Assembly: GCA_947034885.2 (NCBI GenBank)
Contig: OZ019759.1
Span: forward strand, 10,666,501-10,730,500
Length of the DNA stretch: 64,000 bases
Source: Thuidium tamariscinum
Taxonomy: Eukaryota; Streptophyta; Bryopsida; Hypnales; Thuidiaceae
Direction of reading: 5' to 3'
Shown here: piece by piece, positions 12,131 through 23,600 of the stretch
Layout: each line of letters begins with the position of its first letter
Position numbering within the stretch: the stretch's first letter is position 1
Made by a program: the position numbers and the translations under genes
The notes under the pieces: model-generated
Told to the model about the DNA's origin: nothing
What the model saw: the letters and a program-made list of their open reading frames with translations, nothing else
Database searches by the model: none

Positions 12131-12952
12131 TACCATTGTGATATTTTTGTAGAAATCTTCAACTTTCAAAGGATGCTCCTTTGATGAACATTGATCATTT
12201 TAGTTATTCTTTCTATAAGCTAAGTAATCTTTCAAGTGAAATTTTTTAACAATTGGAGATTTCAAAAATATTGCTCATGTTTTAGAATCAGAGGTCAAAT
12301 TCAATAAACTAAAATTCTAGCTACAAAGTGAATGACCATGCCATACTACTTTGCAAAGTGAATACTTGCCATTTTCTATTTCTGGACTTTGTGCGCTCAG
12401 GCTTCAATGATTCCATCTTGCCAATGACAAAAGACTGTAGATGCCTAAAAATCAAGAATTATTTTTTTTCAAAGAATCTGGGTCTACTCAACTGTTCCAA
12501 TTTCAGATTTTAGAACCTTTGAAGAAGTTCCTAATGAGATACTTATAGCTATGAGAGGGAATTTAGGAATTGAAATTTTACATTTGATTAAGCCTACCAA
12601 GGACAATAAAATTTGAGCTTAGTAAAGCTTTGAAATTTGAATTGATTTTTGATTCTACATATATTCTTTTGTAGAATTCTTGGACAGCCTTTCCTGGATC
12701 AGGTCTTTATACCTTTGATAATTGTATCCGAAAGAATTTGCTTTAGTTTTCAGTTGAGTTTCTAATTACATATAAGTTTTTGATTCCAGACATACTAGAG
12801 TCAAATAAGCTTGTTTGAGGGCATTTTTCTCTTATTTGTGACCCTCAATCCAATTTTCTATCGAAACTAACTAGAGGTAATGTACATTAGCGCATAAACG
12901 CACTCTTTTGGTGGTTTTGCTTTTTTTTTTCAAAAACGGCTTGTTTAAACTG

Positions 12953-13060
12953 CTCAACATGCCAAAATTGGGGGTACCACGAGATATTCTAGGAAACACC
13001 ATCGGATCCGACGGTGTTTCCTAGAGTATCTCGTGGTACCCCCAATTTTGGCATGTTGAG
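12953..13060. repeat. 108-bp near-perfect palindrome centred on CGGATCCG
   Basis: It starts CTCAACATGCCAAAATTGGG and ends with the complementary CCCAATTTTGGCATGTTGAG. The centre is ATCGGATCCGA at 13002-13012. Only a few positions mismatch. It lies in the central non-coding region of element 1. Confidence 0.85.
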
Positions 13061-13308
13061 AAGTATGTTTTAAAAAAATCTCTGAAATCATTTTTTGTTC
13101 AAGGTTTTTAGTTCAAATCCATGGGTTTTTTTGGCTTGCAAAAGCCTTGATCTAAACTCAATGCCATATATTAGATCTTCCATGATTGAGTTCTTTGGCA
13201 CTTTATTTTTGAAAATCAATAGCCATGTAAGCAAACTCTTTATAAATGATGTTTTTTAAGAAATCTCATTCTTTGCAAATTTCTAATTTTCTTTGAAATC
13301 TCAATTAG

Positions 13309-13404
13309 GTACCCAAAATTGGGGTACCATGGGATACTAGAGAAAGTACGGTCGGATCCGACGGTACATTCTTGGGTCTCTCATAGTAACCCAGTTTTGG
13401 GTAC
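13309..13404. repeat. Palindrome of about 96 bp centred on CGGATCCG
   Basis: The outer arms are GGTACCCAAAATTGGGGTAC and the mirrored GTAACCCAGTTTTGGGTACC. The centre is GTCGGATCCGAC at 13352-13363. It is a more diverged sister of the palindrome at 12953-13060. Confidence 0.8.
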
Positions 13405-13759
13405 CCTTTTGAATTCCATTATTATTATTTTTATTAATTCTTTTATTTGTGTGCAATTTTGCCAAGTTCCTAATGCTATTTTAGGGCCAACATTCAAGGT
13501 TTTCAATTGATTTCTTGGCGAGTATAGAGCATTGAAGTCCAACTTTGTGCGTGCCATCCCCACGTGCGAGTTGTGCGCTGCCTTGTGCAGGGGGATCCCA
13601 TTTGTGTATATATATTTTGAACTTGTAGTATTAAGCTAGACTTGTTGACCCTCGCTTGGTGTTTTAGAAATTAGCCCAAAGTTGGTACCCAATTGTTTCA
13701 AATTTCTTTCATCTCTTGTAGTCAAACCTCTTCATTTTTCTATTTCTAATTTTTTCCAT

Positions 13760-16700
13760 GGTTGGAATGTCAAACTGAGGGCATTCATACTCATGAAGGC
13801 GTTGCCGGTGCCAATGGCCAAGTTTTATCCATTCAAGCCTTATATGAAGGAGGTCCATCCGAGGCAAAGACTTTAAAAGATGCTGAGGAGGTGGTTGGAG
13901 AATCCAAAGATGAAGAGGAAGAGGAGGAGGAAGAGGATCTACCAATCTAGTAAGATTTGAGGACATCATGAGTGTAGCAAGTCGTACTGTAGATGCCTTG
14001 GATGTCTCTATGTACACCCGCAATACTAATTGGCCAGGTCACCTTGTCACGAGCTTCAATCACAAGCACAAGAAGGTTAAGTTTTCTCCCAAGAGTTTAG
14101 AGACCGAGTATAGTTCAGAGCCACAAACGTGCACATCCATTATAAGTCTAGAGTTGCACGAGTTGAGTGACTTAGATGATAGTGGTAGACTCCATTTCAA
14201 GGGAGAATTCATCATTATTCTCAGCTTAGACTCAAACACTGACAATAAGGTTGATGTTGTTAGTACTTGAATGGCACCATAGATTGCCCATGTAGTTCTG
14301 AGAGCTCCTTGAGTCTACTACTTAGTGAAATTTTTTTGCAATCAAAACAACAGTCATTTTGGACTTCCAATTTGATATAAAGGGTTCACTATTTTGGCTC
14401 ATCAATGATCAATGATGTCATGTGCATTCATTCAATGTCCCTTTTTATTTTAAGTGATGGAATTGGATTTGCAAATGGATGTCACACCGGTAGCTGAAAG
14501 GCAAGAAGATAGAATCACGGAGATTCTTGGAAAAGAAGATAACCTTCAACCCGACATTAGGGGGGATGGAGACTTCAATCAATCTAGAGTGGTAGGTGAA
14601 GAAGACGTACGGATGTTAGGGGGAAATGAAATGGGTGACGATGAAGAAAAGGACCTCTTTGAAAACAACCTCCAAAGGCTGCAGAAGGTGGACTCCATCA
14701 CCACCATCAATGCCTCGAGGATGAAGCCTGAGAAGACCTTCCGCCTCTCTATTCTTCTTTGTAGGATGTTTGCTATACCAATGGTTCTGCCCACCCTCTC
14801 ATGCGACATCCAATTCCTAGAGAGGGAATTCATAGGTGGATATCAGGATGATGTAGCTGTCTTCTATGTGTCTACCACCAATGAGGCGAGAGAATCCTTA
14901 CAATTCACCAAGGAGGAAATGGATGAGCGGGCCCCTCTGTGGAAACCCCGGGGAGGACACTTCTTGTATATTTGGGGGACCCACGTGTAGCGGCGGGGTA
15001 TTTTTAGGGGGGCTATCAATTACTTGTAATCATTACTTGGCAACATTAAAAGAACCCCTATTTTACCATAAAGTGGAAAAATCATCCATATTATCATCCC
15101 TATTTTATTTTTAAAACACTTTGCCTTTTTAATGTCCCTTATTTTATATGTAAATTTCTTATAAATTTTACTTAAGATTATTTAAATGTACCCTATATTC
15201 CGCTGCACGTAGGTTATTAAAAAACGGGAAGTGTCCTCCCCTAGGTGGAAACGCAAAAATGTAGAGTTTGAGAGCCAATTGGATGCCAATCTAACTCTCA
15301 AGTGCCTCAAAAACTCTAAGTTCTTTGTTTGTCACGGAAACCATAGACTCCTTGTATGGAGGAACATCATTTCTTGGATGTATGCCACCAATTGTAATTG
15401 GTACTATGCGGTGGACAACATTTTCTTAAACACGAAGGGGAAAATTGAGCTCGTTATGTAGGTCATGCACAACATCAATAAGTAGGTGCATAAAAACAAT
15501 TCTACTCTCTCTTGCTTGTCTTGCATTCATTGTATTTTCAATTGCATCTTGTTCTACACAATGACAATCAATTCCTACCTTATTTAAATTGGATGGAATG
15601 TATAGATCCACAGAGGATTCACACATCAAAACCAACCTCGTATACACTCTCTACTAGGTGCAAAAGTATGGCCTACTGTCCATGGAAAGGTTCAATGAAA
15701 TGCTCAGGCCTTTGGAGAGAAAGAAATGTATTGCACTACTAGCAAAAAGGGCATGGTACTCCATACCTATAGAGGTCTTCACTTCCTTAATCTTCAGGGT
15801 AAGACTTACAAAAGGCCTCTCCTTTACATCCACTCTTTGTTTCTTGTTATTGCCTTGGTTTCTTTCATTTGTTGAGGTTTGAAAAAAATGTGGGAATAGA
15901 CAACAAGAGATTGTCATGGCGGCAGATGCAACGCTTTGGAGGTACATAAAGACGTCATCACCTGATAATCAAACCGCAAAAGGGAAAACTCTATCCATGA
16001 AGGTGGAAGCCAAGGAAAATAATGTCAAATTCTATGTCAAAATGATCAAGCTCCTCACCGTTGCCAATCCCGCTCATGGAACGCAATTCCTTACAGAGGT
16101 TAGTTGAATTGCTTCACTGATCATGTCTTCTCTCACTGTCATTCTTCCTTGCATTCAAAATGAAATTCAATGGCTTCGTGGTTGTCTAGGTGGAGAGGCA
16201 TTGAAGCTCCAATGAGGTGCCCAAAATGATGCTCGAGAAATTGCAGATGGTGGTCACCTGCAGCACGACACCATACCACAAAATGAAGTTCCTCAAGTGG
16301 TAGAACACATCCATTCCGTCTCATGATGCTAGGAAGTTCCTAGCCAAACCCGTCGTTGAATCACATCTCAAGCCATTCTTCAAGAAGTACGTCTGGTATG
16401 TAGGGTTAAGTTCATTTGTTCACACCATTTTAGATTCATGTTGTTATTTTTTTTGGTGGAAGTGCTTATAGGTACTTTCTTTGCATCTCATGTTTTTGTA
16501 TATAAAATTAATTTCTTATTCTAATCAACATTTTCCACAGATCGAGGATGCTTTGGTCCAATACTTCGATGGGATGGTTAAACATGACAATCTCAAGATT
16601 GACATGATGGTCCCGCAGTAGCTAGAGACATTGCCTAACTACATCAAGGAATGGAGGAGGAAGATCTAGGACCAATGATTCGTACTTATCTTCAAAGGTG

Positions 16701-19143
16701 CTAATTACTTTAAGAAAGGCAATTCATTCATGAATTGCAAAAACTTCAACTTAGTGGTCCAAAGAATTCTTTTCCAATATACTTCAAACATTGGTCAATG
16801 TTTTTCTAAAGTCATTTGCCTTACGCTTTGACCTTGTTGCTCACAATTCTATTATGTTTGTTATCGAAGGACATACCATTTGAAACTCAAGAAGATATTA
16901 GTTGCTAGAGTTTGTTACTTCTCTCTATTCATTCAATTGATCAGCGTGGTAGGTACTTCAAGTATGAGCTCCAAGAAAAGGGGGCAATTGAATGAAGGGA
17001 CTTGCCACCTTTCTTGTCTTCATACTTGGACCGCAACTCCATTGATTGCATGTTCTCCGTGAGCTAGCTATGCATGTTCACCACTGCTCATCTCAATGGA
17101 AGAGCCTTGTATTTGGACTGTTGTGTAGGATTCACCCATGAATCAGACGCACAGCTACATGAATACTTGGAGGGCAAAGGGGCCATTGACTTGGAAGTGG
17201 ATGAGTTCACTGGCTTGACGGATAGGTAGAGGAGGAAAGCCATTCAGAGGAGGGATGCTAACGACATGAAGAAGAAAGCACGAGTCCAAGTTCTACTCGA
17301 TGCCAAGGAAAAGAAGGAAGTGGAGAGACTTGCCAAGTTCACAGAAAGAGAGTAGGAAAAGGACAAGGAGGAATAGGCCAACAACAAAGGGAAGAAGAAG
17401 GCCAAGGCGACCGCCCAAGTCCCAACATCCTCCACAATTGATCAAGGCTTTCAACTCTAGGTTGAATCTCAGGGTGGAGTCAAGAGGAAGGCCACTTTAT
17501 CAGATTTCTTGGAGGAGGTCATCACTCATATATCTCAAGGATTTCTTCTCACCAACAAAGAATTCATCAAGTTCAAAGACTTGATTCTCAATGTCTCCAT
17601 CGTAGAACTTGTAGAAGACATGGACTCCAACAAGCCCACTTGTTACAAGTCTTGGCCTTCTTGAGGAAAGTACTCACTTCAAACTTCAAATTGTTCATTG
17701 TTCATTTTGTCTTGTCAACATCAATAGTGTACATGCTACTTCTTCATTTGATGATGTACTTCATGTTGGCACTTGGTAGGTGTCTACAACAAAAAACAAA
17801 TATTTCTATAGGCAGTGGAACACTTGATCGGCGGTGGACGTTGTCTTCTTTGATTGCCTTAAGAACTTGCCTATCCTAGGGTTGTCTTTTCCTAAAGATG
17901 ATGTGCCCAATTGGAATGAAGACGTTGAAGATGAGGCCCTCCAGTCAACCTTCAGATTTGTGTGCAAGCATCTCCAAGACGACGATTGTGTCATTGTCTT
18001 CCACTCGTATGGCATCAAATTGAAGAACGACATTGCTGCATTGTGTGACGTATATGACATGGTCAAGAAGGAGTGGATGGGTATGAACCACATGCACTTA
18101 ACCTTAGCCATTGACAACAAACAGACGATAAACTCCATTCCATTCTCTTGGCTTCTGCAAACCAGTCATCATGTTCATCTTCCAATGCATTTCTAATCAA
18201 CATTTGCCTCACCTAATCCGTAGATACAAAAGTTTGGGATCATGCTCCTCGTGAAGAACCTCAAAGACAAAGGGAAGTTCAATTTCTCTTTTATGAAGAA
18301 GGCCAATGTCAACATTGCCAAGGACAACATGCTCATAAACTACACTTATGAGGATGATATGGCCATGAATGGAGCAAAGCCGTGGAGAGGGGGACGCAAA
18401 AAAAATCCGCACTTCTTCCAAATCCTCCTCAAAGCTACTAGCACTCTAACAGTGAGGGTGATTTGGTTCTAGACTGCACCGCATCCACATGTTAGTGTCT
18501 TCTTCCAAATGTCTCTATTCAACATGATCTCAACAAAAAATGGAGTGAACTAATCAATGTGTATTCGTGGCTTGTCTAGGGGCTTGTATTATTGTTTGCC
18601 ATGCCATGGGCTGCCACATTGTGGCTTTGAAAGATAACAAAGACATCTTCAATGCCATATTCAAACCCATGAAGAAGTCCATGTCAACAATAGTGGAGAC
18701 TCTAGCGCCGGCACTAGTTATAGCCTTGTCATAGGATCAAGATGAATTGCCATTGTTGCCCCAAAAATTCACTTGCAAAAAAAAATTCAATGAATAAGTT
18801 GGAACTTTTTTTATTTTTTAGTGAATTGCATGGTGAATTAATCAACCAAAAAGTCTACCTCTATGTATATTGGTTTGCAGTCATTGAGGATTGATGTTGG
18901 AAGATGCCAACATACTGAAGTAAAGTCTTTTTTTTGAGTCCTCAAAAGACTTTCGACCTTCCCGTCTATGCAAAGCAAATGGCAAGTGCCTTTGTGACTT
19001 TTGGTTCCTCTAAACCAAAACATCATAAAGACACATATGCCCTAAATGTTTTACAGTTTATAGATGGGTCAGCATATAAGGGTAGAGAGTCTTCTAAGTC
19101 GTTAAAGAGTTCTCATTCTGAGATTGAGTTCTCAATGATTTAG
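13760..19143 (+). pseudogene. Decayed ParB-methyltransferase-type gene of element 1
   Basis: This is the plus-strand counterpart of the gene at 24122-31417, with the same exon order. A Glu-rich block (13762-13950) and a block with ETEYSSEPQ (13968-14270) come first. The conserved core from 14454 includes VDSITTINASRMKPEKTFRL and TLSCDIQFLEREF. After a small insertion (14947-15244) follows the ParB-like motif CHGNHRLLVW (about 15333-15362), then VQKYGLLSMERFNEMLRP (about 15657). A Lys/Glu coiled-coil-like stretch lies at 17220-17440. The methyltransferase part has VVFFDCLKNLP and WMGMNHMHLT (17834-18130), INYTYEDDMAMNG (18330-18375), LDCTAS (about 18470) and the block from GACIIVCHA (about 18580). 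The tail has FDLPVYAKQMASAF and YALNVLQFIDG. It stops at 19141-19143, just before THEIDI in all frames of both copies. Many breaks; not functional. Confidence 0.72.
14947..15244. mobile_element. 298-bp non-autonomous DNA transposon (hAT-like) inside an exon
   Basis: Near-perfect inverted ends contain GGGGAGGACACTTC at the left and GAAGTGTCCTCCCC at the right. The insertion interrupts the codons for PLWK-R-K-N of the methyltransferase-type gene. GTGGAAAC occurs directly before it (14939-14946) and directly after it (15245-15252), an 8-bp target duplication as expected for hAT elements. The interior is AT-rich with no coding capacity. The exact outer 2-3 bases of each end are uncertain. Confidence 0.75.
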
Positions 19144-19349
19144 ACTCACGAAATTGACATATTCCATGAGTCAAACTATTGTATGTTGCCTTCTATGATG
19201 ATTGGATTTGTATGTTTTATAGCTACATACTGGTACTTTATGAAATTCATTTTCATTTTTCATTGTATGAATTATACTTTAACCAACAACATTTCAATGT
19301 TCTCCCCTAAACACCAAATTCTAACTCGAAAAGATTGATAAACTTCACC

Positions 19350-19488
19350 CTAAAACACTAAACCACGGTCATAAGACCCCCTTCACTTATCCACGGTCAT
19401 AGGTCCAAAATAAAAAATTTCCTTGAAAAAATTTCCCGCTCACAGGCTCACAGGCTCACGCTCCTAGGCTCGCCTCCTAGCAACCCTG
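19350..19488 (-). repeat. Element 1, methyltransferase-side terminal inverted repeat
   Basis: Read inward from 19488 it begins CAGGGTTGCTAGGAGGCGAG, then GTGAGCCTGTGAGCCTGTGA units, an A/T stretch, and two CCTATGACCGTGG-type motifs near 19400 and 19370. Its first bases match the methyltransferase-side end of element 2 (CAAGGTTGCTAG) better than its own other end. Confidence 0.8.
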
Positions 19489-19498
19489 GTCATACTAG

Positions 19499-20116
19499 CA
19501 TTTTTTTTTCTTCATGTGAAGTAAAGGTTAGTCAATACATTCCAATAAAACATGATAAAGATAGATGTGAAGCCTAGCAATAATGCAAAAATTGTAAACA
19601 ACAATGTAAATTAAATAATTTTGTAGCATTGACACTTTACATAGCCTAATGGAAATCTACATTACATATGCAATAACATGTGTTGAACATATGCCCTTTA
19701 GAACTTGTACAATTTTCCATTCATCCATCTAGCTAAATTAGTTGGCTTAAGATCAATCAATTAATTCATAATCAAAATAACAAACTTCTTTAACTAACAC
19801 AAGTGTACTGTAGCCTATACCATGATTAATTGTAGTTAGTGGATTAAAGGTAGCTTTTATTTAATAAATCTAATAATAAACAAGAGTTGCTTATCAATAT
19901 GTATATTTTGATACTCAATGTATTCACTATCATTTGAATTCAACTTGATTTAATCAATCCTAGTCAATTAGTGTTTGATATGGTATCCAAGCAAACTTGA
20001 GGTCTATAGTAGAACAAAAACCAAGACAGAGTGAGGGCACAAATTGAGCAAAGTTCCTAAGTTGAGAAAGGATTAATTGAACAAAGATAGTAAGAGATGG
20101 CAAAAAGCTCAAATCC
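19499..20116. other. Short intergenic stretch between element copies
   Basis: AT-rich DNA between element 1 and the remnant of a third copy. Nothing was recognised in it. Confidence 0.5.
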
Positions 20117-22640
20117 CACGGGTGCTATTTTGTAAGCTTGCGAGCCTGAGCCTATGGACATAGAACAAGGATTTTGTGAGCAGGAAATTCCAGAACTAGA
20201 AAATATAGAATAAAACTCAAATTTTTAGACTAAAAAGCTAATATCCATATATTTTTGGAAAGATTTTTAATTTGTTCTTAAATTTTAGAATTTTTGTTAA
20301 TAGACCTATGACCGTGTACCTATGATTGTAGGTATCTAATATTTGTAATAGAATCTCTATTTTACTAAATGGACATAGTATTGTAAATTTGCATTGTGGA
20401 GAAAGTTCATAGAAGTGCAAATGGTGAATAATGATAGAAAGAAGACTATATTCAAAATTCCATCAACAATTAGTGTTTGTTCAAAGCAAAAATGATACTC
20501 CTACAATAATATGTATAACTTAAGTTTGAAGTCTTTTAGGCTCAAATTTTAAATATTCATAGATCCTTAAACCTCTAGATATGTTGTAGATCTTTTTCCA
20601 AAATGTTGATGATACCAATCCTAATGAAGAGGTGCTTTATTTCATCAAAAATGAAGCTTGGAGAATGAATGAATTTGTCTTCAACCTAATTCATCTTACA
20701 AAGGTACTAAGATAAATAATAAAGATGTTTGTAGTTCACATATTAATGGCACCCGCCAATTGCTAAAACAACCATGTCCACAAAATTAGAATATATGCAC
20801 TCTGAGTACAAATTGAATGTGATTTGATAAACTTTGTGTTTGAGCTACATTCTAGATTAAGGGTTATAATGGCTCCAAGTCCAGGAAAGGAAAACATAGA
20901 TAATCCTAAAAAGAATTTTCTTCATGTTCCCAATGTTTTCCCATTTATTGCGATGCTCTATAGTAGGAGCATTTGCAATATGTTTTGTGGGCTTATTTCT
21001 TCAAGTAGTGGGATATCTATGTCCATGGGAATAGGCTATTAAAAAAAATGCCTCAAAAACATTGAACATTGTGAATAAGCATTGAGGAGACATAGGTGGT
21101 TGATCTTAAAGTTGAAAATTGGCCTCTTATAAGAAAAGTGTTTTTGGCGAGTCATATTAGTACTTGTCAATACGGGTCGAACATTTGGTACTTGAGGCCA
21201 ATCAATTATCCAAGTACACTTTGAACCTTAAACACAACACTAAATATCATTTGGGCAAAACCAAAAATCTATTACAATCTCCTTGTTTCAACTATATAGT
21301 TTCTTTCTACCATGGCATGTTGAAGCTAGAGCGCCTTTGGAGCCCTTTGCAATCTTTGCAATACAACAAATTTTAGATCCTCTCTATTGGGCTTGACATT
21401 TACAGTTGGACTTGTAGGATAGTCTTGCAATGTGCCAATAAGAAGTGTCACAATCACTCTCCAATATGATTGTCACATGTGGTAAATGTTTGGGTGTAGT
21501 TAGCATATTTGCACTATTAGATGCCTCTGCTAGTGTGCATGTAGATTGAATTGAGAGTCAGGTTGAGAAAAATTGACCTTGTCCGGTCGATGGAAGTCAC
21601 CGTCTAAACCAATGGGGAGGTCAAGCTTCCACTTACTACTTCCAAACACTTCTTCTCCCTCCAAATGTAGAACACTAGTTGCAATATCAATGACTCCAGG
21701 AAGCACATTTAATGCCTTTGCAATCTTCTTTGGGTCGCCACTACATCTTGCACCTCTTAACTTTAGCTCTTCTTTAGATGGCCCTAACTTTGATGTAATG
21801 CCCTTAAAAAATGCTCAATGATTCATCACTTGCATGAAAGCTCAAAGGTAGTCATTACATGTGGCAACAAATAAATCATCCCCTTGATAACCCGATTGTT
21901 GTAACCATTTGTTGTGAAACTCACAATACAATTTAGCACATTAGCAAATGAACACCTTCATAGACTTTGCAAAATCTTATAGATTTTGGATCCTACAATA
22001 AGACTTAGAAGCACAAATTGGTGTCAAATAGAAGCTCAAATCCTACCTAGTTTGAATTGAAAAACATTTAAGGCATCACTTATTACAAAACTAACTGATC
22101 TTAAAATGTAGCTATCAATTCACCTCTCAACTCTGAGAGGTACATCACACCTTTCAAAATATGATATCCAAATCTATTACAAGTAATGACTCTAAGGTAC
22201 TTGTACATAAAGATTTCAATTTGAACGTGGATGACATTAAAAACTAAATAAAATAGAAGAATAGAACAACACTTACCATTTGTACAGCGCCTCCCTATTG
22301 GGGATTTTGGAAGTTCCAGAAGGCAAGCTACAACTCCAACTCCTGCTAAGCATCTTTAGAGGCCACTCTAGATGATAGCCACCAAGATTGAATGACCAAG
22401 TTCCGTGTCTCCACTTCCTCTAGAGTTGTTGATTCCTTGTATTGCTTGCATAAATGAATATGTTGGTGTTACATATTAGGTTTAATGAGCTTATGGGTAT
22501 GTTGATGCAACAACATATTCTAGTGCAATAGATATGTAAGTTCGCAATTGAGGGTCATTGCAAGAAATACTATCCATTTTTTGTAGCGTTTTGGAAATGG
22601 ACATTTTTTTCTTTGGGAGTACTATTTAATTAGAAAATCA
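20117..22640. mobile_element. Truncated third copy of the MULE family
   Basis: A degenerate terminal repeat starts near 20117 (CACGGGTGCTATTTTGTAAG, then GCGAGCCTGAGCCTATG) and has the CCTATGACCGTG doublet near 20300. It is followed, as in element 1, by a leftward MULE transposase remnant (20594-22460). No matching right end or methyltransferase gene was found before element 2 begins at 22737, so the right part has been lost. No target duplication can be assigned. Confidence 0.6.
20594..22460 (-). pseudogene. Decayed MULE transposase fragment (C-terminal half)
   Basis: The minus strand translates to IRSWWLSS near 22420 and to the counterpart of the IFGS-K-LDVPIGD block at 21830-21590. A stretch like NAPTIEHRNKWENIGN follows near 20980, and the C-terminal tail with NYKHLYYL is at 20740-20594. 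The order and spacing match the fuller copy at 33881-38228, except that everything N-terminal to the catalytic block is absent. Numerous stops and frame changes. Open frames on the plus strand here are antisense shadows. Confidence 0.65.
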
Positions 22641-22736
22641 ATTTTTTAAAAATATAAAAAATATTTCCGATGTATAAACCTTAAAGAAGAAGGTATCCTA
22701 TGAAGGAAAAGCTTCAAAAAATTCTCCAAGTAGGAG

Positions 22737-22860
22737 CAAGGTTGCTAGCGTGTGAGCCTTGGAGTGTGAGCCTGTGAGCCTATGAGCAGGAACTTTTTTT
22801 CTTAAAAAAATTGGATGAGGATCTATAACCGTGGATGTACCTATGACCGTGGTTTTGAAT
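22737..22860 (+). repeat. Element 2, methyltransferase-side terminal inverted repeat
   Basis: CAAGGTTGCTAGCG is followed by GTGTGAGCCTTGGAGTGTGA and GCCTGTGAGCCTATGAGC, an A/T stretch, then CTATAACCGTGG and CCTATGACCGTGG. Confidence 0.8.
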
Positions 22861-23071
22861 AATCTATGCTGTTTTTGGATTGTTAGGGTTTAGGATTTAG
22901 AAATTCTTATCTAAAAATTTGGAGTTCATCAAAATAGCTTGTATTTCCAAATTTTGGATGAAAAAAATTATCTTTGTATAACATTGAGTAGCCTTAGGAT
23001 CATACGTTTGTTTCCATTCTTCACCTTTTATTTCTTGGAAGTATACTATATTTCGAGAAACATGAAATATT

Positions 23072-23600
23072 TAATTCACTCACCCATTTTTTTAGACGGA
23101 GACATTATAAGAGGTGAATATTGATTTCATTCCCCATTTTTTTTGGCAGAGACATTGTAGGAGGTCAATATTGATTTCAATCCCCATTTTGTTTGGTAGA
23201 GACATTCCACAAGGTGAATATTTATTTCATTCCCCATTTTTTTGGACGGAGATATTCTATGAGGTGAATGTCTATTGCAATCCTCATTTTTTGGGATGGA
23301 AGCATGGAAGGAAGTAAATATATATTTCACTCCCAATTTTTTTTTCATGAAGACATTGTAGGAGGTTTAGGTTTATTTCACTCCCCATTTTTTTTGAGAG
23401 ATATTCCAAGAGGTGAATATTTCTTTGAGTTCCCATTTTTTGGGATGTAGATTTAGTACAAGGTTCTAGGGATTCGACTCCCCATTCTTTTTCATGAAGA
23501 CAATGTACGAGGTGAATAGTTTTTTACTCCTCATTAATTCCATAGAGACTTTATAGAAGGTGAATATTTATTGAAATCCCCATTTTGTTGGATGCTAACT
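23072..23600. repeat. Tandem repeat of about 50 bp, about ten copies
   Basis: The unit is roughly ATTTCATTCCCCATTTTTTT followed by GRGAGACATTNTANGAGGTGAATA. Copies run head to tail with moderate divergence, 330 bp inside the left end of element 2. The core TTCATTCCCCATTTTTT also recurs in an intron of the CACTA element (54690-55225). Confidence 0.75.

Larger units (their letters stand above)
6533..19488. mobile_element. Element 1: MULE with transposase and ParB-methyltransferase genes
   Basis: The ends are inverted copies of each other in structure: CAACGACGCTAGCG inward at 6533, and CAGGGTTGCTAG read inward from 19488. Both are followed by GTGAGCCT-type repeats and a doublet of CCTATGACCGTGG. 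A perfect 10-bp direct repeat, GTCATACTAG, flanks the ends at 6523-6532 and 19489-19498. A 10-bp duplication fits Mutator-like elements (usually 9-11 bp) rather than hAT (8 bp). Inside, a decayed MULE transposase is read leftward (7062-10130) and a decayed ParB-methyltransferase-like gene rightward (about 13760-19143). Between them are a 1.1 kb fold-back region and several palindromes. Many frame breaks show it is old, although its target duplication is still exact. Confidence 0.82.

Noticed and set aside
11222-13404. GGATCC palindromes as transcription terminators
   Set aside because: They lack a following T-run pattern, occur in introns, and intrinsic terminators of this kind do not apply to plant nuclear genes.
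23114-23450. Overlapping ORFs on both strands near 23.1-23.4 kb
   Set aside because: They are made by the roughly 50-bp tandem repeat, and their frames drift with unit length.
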